Positions 36,170 to 45,971 of a stretch of DNA of 64,000 nucleotides are shown piece by piece; the stretch's first letter is position 1; each line of letters opens with the position of its first letter. Origin of the DNA: Pseudaeromonas sp038247115. Its GTDB lineage: Bacteria > Pseudomonadota > Gammaproteobacteria > Enterobacterales > Aeromonadaceae. The stretch is from the NCBI GenBank assembly GCA_038247115.1, contig JBBRVG010000003.1, forward strand, positions 23,458-87,457, given 5' to 3'. Both the position numbers and the translations under genes were made by a program. The notes under the pieces were generated by a model. It saw only the letters and a list, made by a program, of their open reading frames with translations, was not told the origin of the DNA and ran no database searches.

Positions 36170-37639
36170 TTACATCATCACCACGTCAAATTGTTCCTGA
36201 CTGTAGAGAGGTTCCGCATGCACCTTGACTTGCTTGCCGATGAACACCTCCAGCTCGGCCAGGCTATGAGACTCCTCGACATGCAGGGCTTCCGCCACCT
36301 GTAAGGCGGCATAGACCACAAACTGATCGGCATCGTAGGCGCGGTTCACGCGCAGGATCTCGCGCAGTATCTCGTAGCACACCGACTCCACAGTCTTGAC
36401 CCGACCGCGGCCTTTGCACTCGGGACATTCGGAGCAGAGCACATGTTCCAGGCTCTCGCGGGTGCGTTTGCGGGTCATCTCCACGAGTCCAAGATGGGAG
36501 AAACCGTTCACTCCGGTCTTGGCTCGATCTCGCGACAGCGCCTGCTCCAGGCTCTGCAGCACCCGCCGTCTATGATCCTCGGATTGCATGTCGATAAAAT
36601 CGATGATGATGATGCCGCCCAGATTGCGCAACCGCAGTTGCCGGGCAATCGCCGCCGTTGCCTCGACATTGGTGTTGAAGATGGTCTCTTCCAGATTGCG
36701 ATGGCCGACGAAGGCACCGGTATTGATGTCGATGGTGGTCATCGCCTCAGTCTGATCGATGATGAGGTAGCCACCGGACTTCAGCTCGACCTTGCGCTCC
36801 AGCGCCCGCTGGATTTCATTTTCCACATCGTAGAGATCGAAGATCGGCGAGTCGCCGGAGTAGTACTCCAGTTTATTCACCATCTCGGGGACAAACTCTT
36901 CGGTGAAGAGCTTCAGCTGTTCGAAGGTCTGGCGGGAATCGACGCGGATCTTGTCCAGCTCGGTGCCGACAAAATCGCGCAGGATGCGAAAAGCCAGGCT
37001 CAAATCCTCATACAAGATGCTGCAGGGTTTGTTGCGCAAGCGGCGCTCCAGCACCTTGCTCCACAGCCGCTTGAGGAACTGGGTATCCTGCTCCAGCTCT
37101 CGCTCGCCCACCCCTTCGGCGGCGGTACGAACGATAAAACCGCCCAGATGATCCACCTGCCGGGAGACAATATTTTTCAGTCGCTCCCGCTCCGTTTCAC
37201 TCTCGATGCGTTGCGAGACACCGACATGGGAACTGCCAGGCATGAAGACCAGATAGCGGGAGGGAAGCGTGATGTCCGTCGTCAAGCGGGCGCCCTTGGT
37301 ACTGATGGGGTCTTTGACCACCTGGACCATGATGTCCTGGCCCTGGCGTACCAGTTCGGCAATGTTACCGACCTGAAAGTGTTCCTTCTCCCGTACATCG
37401 ACACATTCGGTATGAGGCACTATGTCCGAGGCGTGCAAAAAAGCGGCCTTTTCCATGCCGATATCGACGAACGCCGCCTGCATGCCGGGCAGTACCCGAC
37501 TGATCTTGCCTTTGTAGATATTGCCCACCAGCCCGCGCTTGGCCTGACGCTCAATATGCACCTCTTGCAGAATACCGTGCTCGACCAGGGCAACCCGAGT
37601 CTCCGACGGCGTCACGTTTACCAGAAGTTCGGTTGACAC
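36170..37639 (-). CDS. rng: Ribonuclease G
   Basis: A 489-residue endoribonuclease of the RNase E/G family that matures 16S rRNA 5' ends and decays some mRNAs. It has an N-terminal S1 domain (GNIYKGKISRVLPGMQAAFVDIG region) and the catalytic magnesium-site region IIIDFIDM. A GTG start at 37639 with a strong AAGGAG Shine-Dalgarno gives exactly the E. coli length; the open frame continues 85 codons upstream into maf without support. Confidence 0.96.
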   Translation of the reverse strand: MSTELLVNVTPSETRVALVEHGILQEVHIERQAKRGLVGNIYKGKISRVLPGMQAAFVDIGMEKAAFLHASDIVPHTECVDVREKEHFQVGNIAELVRQGQDIMVQVVKDPISTKGARLTTDITLPSRYLVFMPGSSHVGVSQRIESETERERLKNIVSRQVDHLGGFIVRTAAEGVGERELEQDTQFLKRLWSKVLERRLRNKPCSILYEDLSLAFRILRDFVGTELDKIRVDSRQTFEQLKLFTEEFVPEMVNKLEYYSGDSPIFDLYDVENEIQRALERKVELKSGGYLIIDQTEAMTTIDINTGAFVGHRNLEETIFNTNVEATAAIARQLRLRNLGGIIIIDFIDMQSEDHRRRVLQSLEQALSRDRAKTGVNGFSHLGLVEMTRKRTRESLEHVLCSECPECKGRGRVKTVESVCYEILREILRVNRAYDADQFVVYAALQVAEALHVEESHSLAELEVFIGKQVKVHAEPLYSQEQFDVVMM

Positions 37640-37658
37640 TTTGGGTCTCCTTGCCTGC

Positions 37659-38234
37659 TTATAGGTATTGTTGTAGCAGCAGATCAGTTTCCAACAACGG
37701 CAAGCCCACCACAGCGGTGTAACTGCCTTCGATGCGACTGACAAATTTTCCCGCCAGACCCTGAATGCCATAAGAACCCGCCTTATCGGCAGGCTCCCCA
37801 GTGTGCCAGTATTCGGTGATCTCTTTGGCAGATAATACCCGGAACGTGACCTCAGTGGTGACCAAGGTGACGGAAACCCCAGTAGCGCCTGCAACCGCGA
37901 CCGCCGTCATGACCTGATGACAACGCCCGGAAAGCGCCGTCAGCATGCGTTCGGCATCTTGTTGATCACGGGGTTTTTCCAGCACCTGCTCATCCAGCAC
38001 CACTATGGTATCGGCGCCCAGCACCGGCAAGCGCTCGCCACTGCTGTGCCAACCGGCCAGCGCCTTGGCCTGGGCCAGTCGACGGGCATAGTCGGCCGCG
38101 GCTTCGGCTGGCGATTTTTCTTCCGGTACATCAAGGGTCAGAACGTCGAATGGATATCCCAGCTGCGCCAGCAACTCACGCCGCCGGGGAGAGGCCGAGG
38201 CCAGATAGAGACGGGGAGCAGAGGCAGGAGTCAT
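37659..38234 (-). CDS. Maf-family nucleotide pyrophosphatase (dTTP/UTP type)
   Basis: A 191-residue Maf protein like E. coli YhdE that hydrolyses dTTP, UTP and modified pyrimidine nucleotides to monophosphates. Conserved segments include LASASPRRRELLAQLG (residues 6-21) and GADTIVVLD. It lies between mreD and rng as in E. coli, with TGATG coupling to mreD. Confidence 0.93.
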   Translation of the reverse strand: MTPASAPRLYLASASPRRRELLAQLGYPFDVLTLDVPEEKSPAEAAADYARRLAQAKALAGWHSSGERLPVLGADTIVVLDEQVLEKPRDQQDAERMLTALSGRCHQVMTAVAVAGATGVSVTLVTTEVTFRVLSAKEITEYWHTGEPADKAGSYGIQGLAGKFVSRIEGSYTAVVGLPLLETDLLLQQYL

Positions 38235-38719
38235 CAGCGGATACGAAATTTACGGCGCAATTTGCGCAAGGAGAGAAAGGTCCAGGGCCAGAGCAAGGTG
38301 GTGCTCAATGAAGCCCAGAACAGCCGGTAGTTGAGTGATGCCATGCCAAACAAATGCTCCGCCCAAAACACCGACAACTGTCCCAACAGACTGATGCAGC
38401 CGATGACCATCGCCTGCTGCCAGACCGAGAAGTTGCGGATCTTCTGGAATTGCATCGCCGCCACATAGGCCATGATAGCCATCGACAAAGCCCGCACCCC
38501 GAGGGTGGAGCCCAGCAGTATATCCAGCAACAAGCCCGCCACCCAGGCGGTGCCGATATTGACGCGATGGGGTAAGGCGATCACCCAGTAGAGCACCACC
38601 AGTGCCACCCAATCCGGACGATAGGTATCCAGCAAGGCCGGCATCGGCAAGATCGACAGCAGCAGTGCCAGCAAGATCGTCAGATAGATAGAGCCTATGC
38701 CATGTCCAGTTAGATTCAT
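38234..38719 (-). CDS. mreD: Rod-shape-determining protein MreD
   Basis: A 161-residue inner-membrane protein with about five to six hydrophobic segments, part of the elongasome linking MreB/MreC to peptidoglycan synthesis. The segment RPDWVALVVLYWVIALPHRVNIG is typical of MreD. Start and stop overlap neighbours mreC (ATGA) and maf (TGATG). Confidence 0.93.
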   Translation of the reverse strand: MNLTGHGIGSIYLTILLALLLSILPMPALLDTYRPDWVALVVLYWVIALPHRVNIGTAWVAGLLLDILLGSTLGVRALSMAIMAYVAAMQFQKIRNFSVWQQAMVIGCISLLGQLSVFWAEHLFGMASLNYRLFWASLSTTLLWPWTFLSLRKLRRKFRIR

Positions 38720-39720
38720 CGGGTTACTGCGCCTCCACGGGCGGGCTGGGGCGACGGACGCGGAAGCGTTCTGGCAGCGCCAGGTCCGGCCTTACGAGTC
38801 GACGGGTCGGCATTCGGTTTGGTCACGGCTTGCCCTGTGGTGGCAGCAGCCCCGCTGGCAACGGGCGGCAACACAGCAGCCGCTGAAGCTGCATCACTGA
38901 TAGGTGCCGGCCACAACAGCAACAGATAACGCAAGCGATCCAGAGCGGCGAGAGGCTGCGCCTTCACCTCGGCAAAGGGCTTGCCCTCTTCGTAGGAGAA
39001 GCGGGTGATCTTGGCCACCGGATAGCCCATCGGAAAACGCCCGCCCAGACCTGAGGTCACCAGCAGATCCCCCTGCTGCAGATCGGCACTGCGCGGAATA
39101 TTCTTCAAGTTCAGCTCATCCAGACTGCCCGAACCACTGGCAATGGCGCGGATATCATTACGCATGACTCGTACCGGCAAGGCATGACTCAAGTCGGTGA
39201 TCAGCAAAACCCGGCTGGTCGTCTTGGCCACACTGACCACCTGACCCACCACCCCCTGATCGTTGACCACGGGTTGTCCTTCATACACACCGTTGCGTTC
39301 GCCCCGGTCGATGATCACCTTGTGCACGAAGGGATCCGAGTCGACGGCCAGGATCTCGGCCACCATCTTGCGGGAATCGCCCTGAATCGGCGAACCCAGC
39401 AAACCGCGCAGCCGCTCGTTCTCCTGGGTCAGCTGATTCAGGCGCAACAAATCGCTGCGCAACAGAAACAGCTGCTCCTCCAGCTTCTGGTTGGACTCCT
39501 GAAGCTGGCTGCGCGACTGTAACTGCTCGTTGACCCCATCGGCTAATTGGCGCGGCGTATCCGCCAGATAGATCAGCGGGCTGACCACAGAATCCATATA
39601 GATGCGCACGCCATTGAACAAATGGAACCGCGCATCGGCCACTATGCCGGCTACCGAGAGCAGCACAGCCAGAAAGAGTCGGAGTTGCAGGGAGAGGCCC
39701 CGGCCAAAAATTGGATTCAT
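38716..39720 (-). CDS. mreC: Rod-shape-determining protein MreC
   Basis: A 334-residue periplasmic elongasome scaffold with one N-terminal transmembrane helix, a coiled coil (about residues 65-105) and a beta-barrel domain (VVNDQGVVGQVV, VTSGLGGRFPMGYPV). The ATG at 39720 is chosen because MNPIFGRG aligns with the E. coli start MKPIFSRG; an ATG at 39732 is possible. The C-terminal tail (from about residue 280) is Ala/Pro-rich and variable. Confidence 0.94.
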   Translation of the reverse strand: MNPIFGRGLSLQLRLFLAVLLSVAGIVADARFHLFNGVRIYMDSVVSPLIYLADTPRQLADGVNEQLQSRSQLQESNQKLEEQLFLLRSDLLRLNQLTQENERLRGLLGSPIQGDSRKMVAEILAVDSDPFVHKVIIDRGERNGVYEGQPVVNDQGVVGQVVSVAKTTSRVLLITDLSHALPVRVMRNDIRAIASGSGSLDELNLKNIPRSADLQQGDLLVTSGLGGRFPMGYPVAKITRFSYEEGKPFAEVKAQPLAALDRLRYLLLLWPAPISDAASAAAVLPPVASGAAATTGQAVTKPNADPSTRKAGPGAARTLPRPSPQPARGGAVTR

Positions 39721-39765
39721 GCTGTCCGTCATACGAAACCGGCCCGCAAGGGGCCGGCTTCAAGA

Positions 39766-40809
39766 TTATTCGTAGTGGAACAGATCGCCGCCGTGCATGC
39801 CGATGAGCTCGAGGGCTCGGCCGCCACCGCGTGCCACGCAGGTCAGCGGATCTTCCGCTACCACCACAGGGATACCAGTCTCTTCCATCAACAGACGGTC
39901 CAGATCCCGCAACAAGGCACCACCACCAGTCAGCACCATGCCGCGTTCGGAGATATCGGAAGCCAGTTCGGGCGGCGATTGCTCCAGCGCTACCATGACG
40001 GCACTGACGATCCCGGTCAGCGGCTCTTGCAGCGCTTCGAGGATCTCGTTGGAGTTCAGGGTAAAGCTGCGCGGTACCCCTTCGGCCAGGTTACGGCCAC
40101 GGACTTCAATTTCGCGCACTTCATCACCCGGATAGGCAGAGCCGATCTCGTGCTTGATGCGTTCGGCCGTTGCTTCACCAATCAGGCTGCCGTAATTCCG
40201 GCGCACATAACTGATGATGGCTTCATCGAACTTGTCACCACCGATGCGGACCGATGAGGAATAGACCACACCGTTCAGGGAGATGATGGCCACTTCGGTG
40301 GTACCACCGCCGATATCCACCACCATGGAGCCAGTCGCTTCGGAGACCGGCAGACCAGCGCCAATAGCCGCAGCCATAGGTTCGTCGATCAGATAAACTT
40401 CACGCGCCCCGGCGCCCTGGGCCGATTCCTTGATGGCACGGCGTTCGACCTGGGTAGAACCACAGGGTACGCAAACCAGCACACGCGGACTCGGACGCAG
40501 GAAGTTGTTGTCATGCACCTGCTTGATGAAGTGCTGCAGCATCTTCTCGGTGACGTAGAAATCGGCAATCACCCCATCCTTCATCGGACGAATGGCGGCG
40601 ATATTGCCTGGAGTACGACCCAGCATCAGTTTGGCCGCATGGCCAACCGCCGCCACAGACTTGGCGTTACCGCCACGTTCCTGACGAATGGCAACCACAG
40701 ATGGCTCATTCAGCACTATGCCTTTGCCTTTAACGTAGATCAGCGTGTTGGCAGTACCCAAATCGATCGACAGATCGTTGGAAAACAAGCCTCTGAGATT
40801 CTTGAACAT
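39766..40809 (-). CDS. mreB: Actin-like cell-shape protein MreB
   Basis: A 347-residue bacterial actin that positions the elongasome. Actin-fold ATP motifs are clear: SIDLGTANTLIYVKG (phosphate 1), VVDIGGGTTEVAIIS (phosphate 2) and LTGGGALLRDLD (adenosine). It is the first gene of mreBCD-maf-rng-yhdP-nitrilase-tldD, all in one direction. A plausible promoter (TTGCCC, 17 bp, TAAAGT on the minus strand) lies in the 130 bp upstream. Confidence 0.97.
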   Translation of the reverse strand: MFKNLRGLFSNDLSIDLGTANTLIYVKGKGIVLNEPSVVAIRQERGGNAKSVAAVGHAAKLMLGRTPGNIAAIRPMKDGVIADFYVTEKMLQHFIKQVHDNNFLRPSPRVLVCVPCGSTQVERRAIKESAQGAGAREVYLIDEPMAAAIGAGLPVSEATGSMVVDIGGGTTEVAIISLNGVVYSSSVRIGGDKFDEAIISYVRRNYGSLIGEATAERIKHEIGSAYPGDEVREIEVRGRNLAEGVPRSFTLNSNEILEALQEPLTGIVSAVMVALEQSPPELASDISERGMVLTGGGALLRDLDRLLMEETGIPVVVAEDPLTCVARGGGRALELIGMHGGDLFHYE

Positions 40810-40933
40810 GGTAGCGGGGGATCCTGGAAGTTGAGACTGGGTAAAAACCGGCTAACTTTACCAACCCGGGGGGCATTGGGCAAGTAAACATCCGGCCGGA
40901 GGCCTGTGGTGGTGCATAAATGATGGTGCTATC

Positions 40934-40965
40934 AAAAATGTCGGGCCAGTGCTGCACACTGGCCC
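40934..40965 (-). terminator. terminator of the MSHA locus
   Basis: A 9-bp stem GGGCCAGTG with a 5-nt loop, followed after GACA by TTTTT on the minus strand, 60 bp after the mshQ stop. It separates the pilus locus from mreB. Confidence 0.75.
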
Positions 40966-41024
40966 AAATGATTGTCGAGAGAGTCCGAATAATATCCGCA
41001 TGAGATCCGAATCAGCGTCCCGAA

Positions 41025-44000
41025 TTAATTCAGCACTTCGCGTCGGTAAATCACCCGGTCGCTGCTGCGCCATTGATTGAAAAATGCCCAGCCGCTCATG
41101 TCTGCAACCTCGACCAAGCCATTGCCATTCCAGTCATAGCTCAGCCAGGTGGGTTGCTTGGGCTGCTTGCCCAGATCCAGTTGGTAGTTAACCCGATCGC
41201 TAATCCCGGGGGCGGTGAAATGCAACCAGATATAACCCGCCTGGGCCGTGGCGCTGGTGGGTTGCCCTGTCGGCATATCGCGGCTGGTCGTCAGCGCCAA
41301 CAACGAGGTCGAGCTGTTATCGATCAGGGTTAGCTGCGCCTTGGTGGCGTTATAGGTCCGATCAAACACAAAGCCGCCGCTGACCTTCAGGTCGAGTTGG
41401 GTACAGGCATCCTCGACATTGCGTTGCCAACCACTGCCGGTATAGCTCTCCATCATCAAGGGCAAGGCCAGAGCGCTACCCACGGCGGCACGTCCCGAAC
41501 TCACGCTTAGGCGACCATGACGCAGATCCTGGGTGGAAAGCCGCACCGCTGTGCAATTGGATCCACAGGCGCCGCTGGTCGTGGCATTCATATTGGTGTC
41601 TTTGAGCGGCAGATCGATGGCTGACTCGTTATCGAACAACTGAAGTCCGAGTGCCAACTGGCTGAAAGGGCCATCGGGTGACGTGTTCCGGGCGAAGGTC
41701 TCGGGGTGCTGGTTGGCGGTAAATAGCCCAGCTTGCCACCCGAGGCTACCCAGACCGCTCAAGCGCAAACTCAAAGGGACACCGTTATCACCATTTTCAG
41801 CCACCAGCCCCAGGGTCGCGGTGGCAAACTCATCCCGGTAATTACTGGTAGTGCCACCACTCAGGTTACGAGCTGTCACAGTAAAGCGGGTGGGCATGGG
41901 TTGATCCATATAGCTGAAGCTGCCGCAACCTGCGCTCACACTGCCATTACTTACCGCGAAGTTATAGGGCGTAAAACGGCCGGTAGCGAGACTGCTGGCC
42001 ACCGGAATCGTCATCCCCAGATAACTCGGTGGCGTCGCGGTGAATTTGAAGACGCCCACCTCGCTCACGCTCTGGCTCACGGTCTGGGTACCACTGCTAC
42101 TGGCCTGATGGCTATAGCTACTGGTTCCCACCGTTGCCGCCCCCCCGGTGGTCGGCGCGACCAAGGTAGAACCTAACGGAATAGCGGCTAGAGCAAAGTT
42201 GGGCGTGGTGATGTTGCCGCTGCACAAGTCGGTATCATTGGTTTTCTCCCAAGCCCGACCGCTGATCGTCAGCGTAAATGGTTCGCCGGCTCGCTTGAAA
42301 TAGGGACAACTGACATTGCCGGCGTTGCAGGTCGTTTCCGGTTGCACACAGAGTCCCAGCGGCCGACTGATAAACTGATCGCTGCCGGTCATCACCAGTC
42401 CGTCATCTCCGTTCGTCGTCGAACCGGTATAGCTAGCATCCAGTTGCATCTGGCCCGCGTCGACATAATTGACGCTGCTCAGTGTTGCCTGCCCTGCGCT
42501 GTCAAATGCCAGGGGAATCGACACCGGGGCTGCCGCGCTGGCTCCGACCGCAGTGCCATTGACCGTGACTGTGGGGTTAGCCGGATTCACCGTAGTGCTG
42601 GGCGAAATATAACTGCTCCAAAAATTCAACGTCCGGCTAACACTGGCAAAGCCGGGAACACACTGTTTGGTACTGTCGTCTTTCTTAACGGCCTTGATCA
42701 CCACACCCGTGGCCGGCTGGTTGGCAATTTTGTCCGGCACATCAAATACAAAACCACTATCAGCAAAGGTCAGGGTGCAGCTGGCTTCACTCAGGGCACC
42801 GCTGCCTGCCCGGCAGAGTGTCTTGCTCAGGGGTTTGGTTGATGGTGTTGAGCTGGTGACGCCAATCGTGGTGCTGCCCGCGGTGCTCTTGCGAAGCTTT
42901 ACTTTCGTTGTTCCGGTGGTGAAAGTGACACTATTCCCTCCCACCCAACCCCCATCAGTTAGCGTTGACGGGCTCAGCACGGCGGTGACTGAGCTGGTGA
43001 CCAGTGTCGAACAACTCGCATCAGCACAGGCGCGGATGGTCATCTCTTCCGGATTACAGGTCAACCCTTGCCCGCTATGGTCAAACTCGAAATGGTCAAT
43101 CTGCTGCCCGACCGGGCGAGAGGAGATGGAGCAGATCCGTACATTGTCCAGCTCATGAATATTGGTCGAGGCGCCGGTGGAGCCGGTGAAGGAGAGATAG
43201 AAGTTAGCAGGGAGTGCCGCCTGACCCGTTTGCACAATGGCGTTAAAAGTCGGGATCAAGGTGACGTAGCCGGAACCAGTATTCCGCTGTATGGTGACTA
43301 GCGCCTGACCAGATGTGCGCGAATCGACTGTCAGGCGGTAACGATGTGGAGGCGAAGGATATGAGTTTCCGCTATGAATCGTTGGGCTCAGAGTGTCGGT
43401 ACCAAAAAGATAGCGGTACCCTGAATAGGCTGAGCCAGAGCCACGGATTGACACTGTATTGGCTTTGCTGGTCTGATTGTTCGCCCCGCCTTCGGCTCTA
43501 AAATTACCATACTCATCAATACCGACCCCGAGCCAACCGCCGGCAAAACCAGGAGCATTGGTCTTATAACCGTAACCCAGAGGCCCGCCGGAACTGCCCG
43601 GTTGCGGGGTAACAGTGGCATCGGATAACACCATGGCAATACCATCGGCAGCACTACCACCATACGCAGCCTGATCGAATTCGATGGTGACCAAATTGCT
43701 GGCAGCCGGAAACAGTCGCTGGTAAGTAATCGAAGTGGCTTGGCTGGTCACAGCTTCAGTCAGTCGTAACCGCCCGCTGATAATACTCGGCGTAAAAGTG
43801 CCACCACTCTTGGCTGCCGCCCAATTAACACTTAATGGGGGCTGGCTAAAATCGTCGGTAATGCATCCTAAAAGAGGAGGAGGTGTAGTCGAATCATCAT
43901 TAACATAGGAATCATAAATATAAATATGCCGTGCCGTGATTCGGCCATTTACGGTGCCCTGATTACGCATAATGAAATTACCATTGGCATAGAAATAACC

Positions 44001-44708
44001 GTTATGAGTACCACCCAGCAGCTCGATGTTGTTGTACCCAATGATCACCAAACTCCCCATGCTGTCGGCGTTCAACGTCGCCTGGTTTTTTACCGACAGA
44101 TCATTTTTGACAAAAATCCGCGTGGTACCAGGGTCACTGAGAATTAACGGCCTACCATCCAGATCCAATGTATCAATCCAATAATCACCGGGGGCCAAAT
44201 AGAGCGCGGCCTGCCCATTTCTAACAGTCAGGCTCTTGATTTTATAGGTGGTATTAACATTGCTGAATTTAAGAACGGCATTGTCAACCATGAGATTTCC
44301 GTATTCAGTATTCCCACTCGCACCCAGCGTCACCACTTGGTTATTGTTGTAGGTCGTACTGCTGGTAATGCTGGAGCTCATAAATGGATCCAATACCAAC
44401 ATCGGAATCTGGATGCCGTTTGCCGTGCAAAAAGCCACGTTACCCGCACTATTGATACAGTTACCACTATTGCTCTGTACGTTAATCTTACACAGATTCA
44501 GTGAGGGGCTAGTCCCGCCCTTAATCCGAGAACTATTGGTTATTTCCAGCGTCGAGGCATTAGCCGAATTGCAGTTGGAATTTATGTTATCGGTCTGCCC
44601 TTGCACGACCGTTGGGAATACGGTGCCGTAATCAATTGTCATGGCAGCGAGAGGCTGATTAATCAGACACAGAGTTGACAGTAAGCTGACACTCAAAAAG
44701 CGCATCAT
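41025..44708 (-). CDS. mshQ: MSHA pilus protein MshQ (lectin-domain tip/adhesin candidate)
   Basis: A 1227-residue secreted protein with a signal peptide (residues 1-22). After about 260 residues of beta-helix-like repeats it has a concanavalin-like bacterial lectin region (about residues 285-530, starting GCITDDFSQPP and including DGIAMVLSD and GWLGVGIDEYGNF), then Cys-containing segments and a C-terminal DUF6701 region (about 540-1225). It is the last gene of the locus and its ATG overlaps mshP. MshQ is a plausible tip-associated adhesin. The N-terminal third is visibly more AT-rich than its neighbours, suggesting exchange. Confidence 0.88.
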   Translation of the reverse strand: MMRFLSVSLLSTLCLINQPLAAMTIDYGTVFPTVVQGQTDNINSNCNSANASTLEITNSSRIKGGTSPSLNLCKINVQSNSGNCINSAGNVAFCTANGIQIPMLVLDPFMSSSITSSTTYNNNQVVTLGASGNTEYGNLMVDNAVLKFSNVNTTYKIKSLTVRNGQAALYLAPGDYWIDTLDLDGRPLILSDPGTTRIFVKNDLSVKNQATLNADSMGSLVIIGYNNIELLGGTHNGYFYANGNFIMRNQGTVNGRITARHIYIYDSYVNDDSTTPPPLLGCITDDFSQPPLSVNWAAAKSGGTFTPSIISGRLRLTEAVTSQATSITYQRLFPAASNLVTIEFDQAAYGGSAADGIAMVLSDATVTPQPGSSGGPLGYGYKTNAPGFAGGWLGVGIDEYGNFRAEGGANNQTSKANTVSIRGSGSAYSGYRYLFGTDTLSPTIHSGNSYPSPPHRYRLTVDSRTSGQALVTIQRNTGSGYVTLIPTFNAIVQTGQAALPANFYLSFTGSTGASTNIHELDNVRICSISSRPVGQQIDHFEFDHSGQGLTCNPEEMTIRACADASCSTLVTSSVTAVLSPSTLTDGGWVGGNSVTFTTGTTKVKLRKSTAGSTTIGVTSSTPSTKPLSKTLCRAGSGALSEASCTLTFADSGFVFDVPDKIANQPATGVVIKAVKKDDSTKQCVPGFASVSRTLNFWSSYISPSTTVNPANPTVTVNGTAVGASAAAPVSIPLAFDSAGQATLSSVNYVDAGQMQLDASYTGSTTNGDDGLVMTGSDQFISRPLGLCVQPETTCNAGNVSCPYFKRAGEPFTLTISGRAWEKTNDTDLCSGNITTPNFALAAIPLGSTLVAPTTGGAATVGTSSYSHQASSSGTQTVSQSVSEVGVFKFTATPPSYLGMTIPVASSLATGRFTPYNFAVSNGSVSAGCGSFSYMDQPMPTRFTVTARNLSGGTTSNYRDEFATATLGLVAENGDNGVPLSLRLSGLGSLGWQAGLFTANQHPETFARNTSPDGPFSQLALGLQLFDNESAIDLPLKDTNMNATTSGACGSNCTAVRLSTQDLRHGRLSVSSGRAAVGSALALPLMMESYTGSGWQRNVEDACTQLDLKVSGGFVFDRTYNATKAQLTLIDNSSTSLLALTTSRDMPTGQPTSATAQAGYIWLHFTAPGISDRVNYQLDLGKQPKQPTWLSYDWNGNGLVEVADMSGWAFFNQWRSSDRVIYRREVLN

Positions 44709-45202
44709 TGTAGACTCCCCCCATCAAACGCTTCGGCCTGGATCGTCCGGCTGACGGTAAAATCCGGATTATTATCGCCACTGGCCGCTAGGGAGCCGCC
44801 GCCGTCACAACGCCCGGTACTGGCGAGCCGATAACTAGTCACAGCACCGCTGGTCACCGATAAGGTCGTGCAAACAATCGCGGCGGAACAACCCCGCAAG
44901 CCATCGCTGGTAAAACTCAGGCTGCTGCTGACCTTGTCACAGCCGGTTTTGCCATTGGCGTCCACCGTCGAGGCCCGCCAGACACCATTCGGATAGAGCT
45001 GGTAGAGCCCCTGCTCCACGCCGCTCTGCGCCGCCATCAAAGCCCGCACGCTCAGGACCTCCACCGTCACCTTCTCGCCACTATCCAGCAACAAGCGGCC
45101 CAGTGCGGCGGCGAGTAATCCAACGATGACGATGACAAATAGCGCCACCATGATGGCGCTGCCGCGCTGCGGGTGACCGGCTGACATCCGCTCAGGGCAC
45201 AT
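44705..45202 (-). CDS. mshP: MSHA minor pilin-like protein MshP
   Basis: A 165-residue pilin-like protein resembling PilX/GspK: a hydrophobic N-terminal helix after a short basic leader (QRGSAIMVALFVIVIVGLLA) lacking the usual GF-x-x-x-E processing motif. Two to four cysteines in the C-terminal part (C74, C94, C103, C128 area) may form disulfides. ATG 45202 is preferred over 45187 because it has a GAGGTG Shine-Dalgarno, although it overlaps mshO by 11 bases. Confidence 0.85.
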   Translation of the reverse strand: MCPERMSAGHPQRGSAIMVALFVIVIVGLLAAALGRLLLDSGEKVTVEVLSVRALMAAQSGVEQGLYQLYPNGVWRASTVDANGKTGCDKVSSSLSFTSDGLRGCSAAIVCTTLSVTSGAVTSYRLASTGRCDGGGSLAASGDNNPDFTVSRTIQAEAFDGGSLQ

Positions 45203-45971
45203 TGTTCACCTCCACCTGATGGCTAAACAGCACGCTTTCGCCCCGTTGAGTGAAGCTCAGATTCAGGCCCACCTCACCACTGCGATTAAAGGCCTGGGGA
45301 TCCTGGAAAAAACGAGCACTGACCAGATGGTCCGCCATCAGAGCGCTACTGCTGCTACTGCTCGCCAGCACGGTCGCTTGCCGTACCAGTTGATTCTGGC
45401 TATTCCGGCAAAAAGAGACCTGCTCGCGGGCGAAGAAAATACGCTGTCCCGGTGAGGGTGCAGCAAAAACCGTGGAGGTTCCGGGCGGGATCTGGGTCAG
45501 GCTGGCAGTCAGCAGATTCACATCACCATTGACCGCCACAGGTAAGCTGGCCACTTGCGCCACGCAGACGCCAGCACTGCAGCCATAGGGGGATGCGGTA
45601 CTCAAACCCACCGGATAGACAATGGCATAATCCCCCGCCTTGATACTGCCACTAAAAGGCACAAGGAAGGTCACAGTGCTGGTCGAGCTCGTCGGCAATG
45701 CCACATAGCGACTCACAGCCGCCAGGGGCCAGAAACTGATGCACTGCTGATCGGTGCTCACCACCAGGGTGCCCGGTACCGCATCGCGCAACTCCCGATT
45801 CAAGCGCTCGACGCCGAAGCGCACATCGCTCATCAGCTGTTCCCGGGCGCTGGCATCGGCATACAACTGGGTACTGCTGCCGATAAACTGGCTGCTGAAA
45901 GTGACCATAACGCCAAGCAGCAGAATCACCACCACCAGTTCAATCAGGGTAAAGCCGCGAGGTTGCTGCAT
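45192..45971 (-). CDS. mshO: MSHA minor pilin MshO
   Basis: A 259-residue type IV prepilin-like protein. The leader MQQPRG is followed by FTLIELVVVILLLG, with Glu at position +5 of the mature protein, so it should be cleaved by the prepilin peptidase. By order it is MshO of the MSHA system, a likely part of the pilus-initiating minor pilin complex with MshC, MshD and MshP. Start overlaps mshD (TGATG). Confidence 0.9.
   Translation of the reverse strand: MQQPRGFTLIELVVVILLLGVMVTFSSQFIGSSTQLYADASAREQLMSDVRFGVERLNRELRDAVPGTLVVSTDQQCISFWPLAAVSRYVALPTSSTSTVTFLVPFSGSIKAGDYAIVYPVGLSTASPYGCSAGVCVAQVASLPVAVNGDVNLLTASLTQIPPGTSTVFAAPSPGQRIFFAREQVSFCRNSQNQLVRQATVLASSSSSSALMADHLVSARFFQDPQAFNRSGEVGLNLSFTQRGESVLFSHQVEVNNVP

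Noticed and set aside
36443..37636. 397-codon plus-strand open frame
   Set aside because: Antisense shadow of rng.
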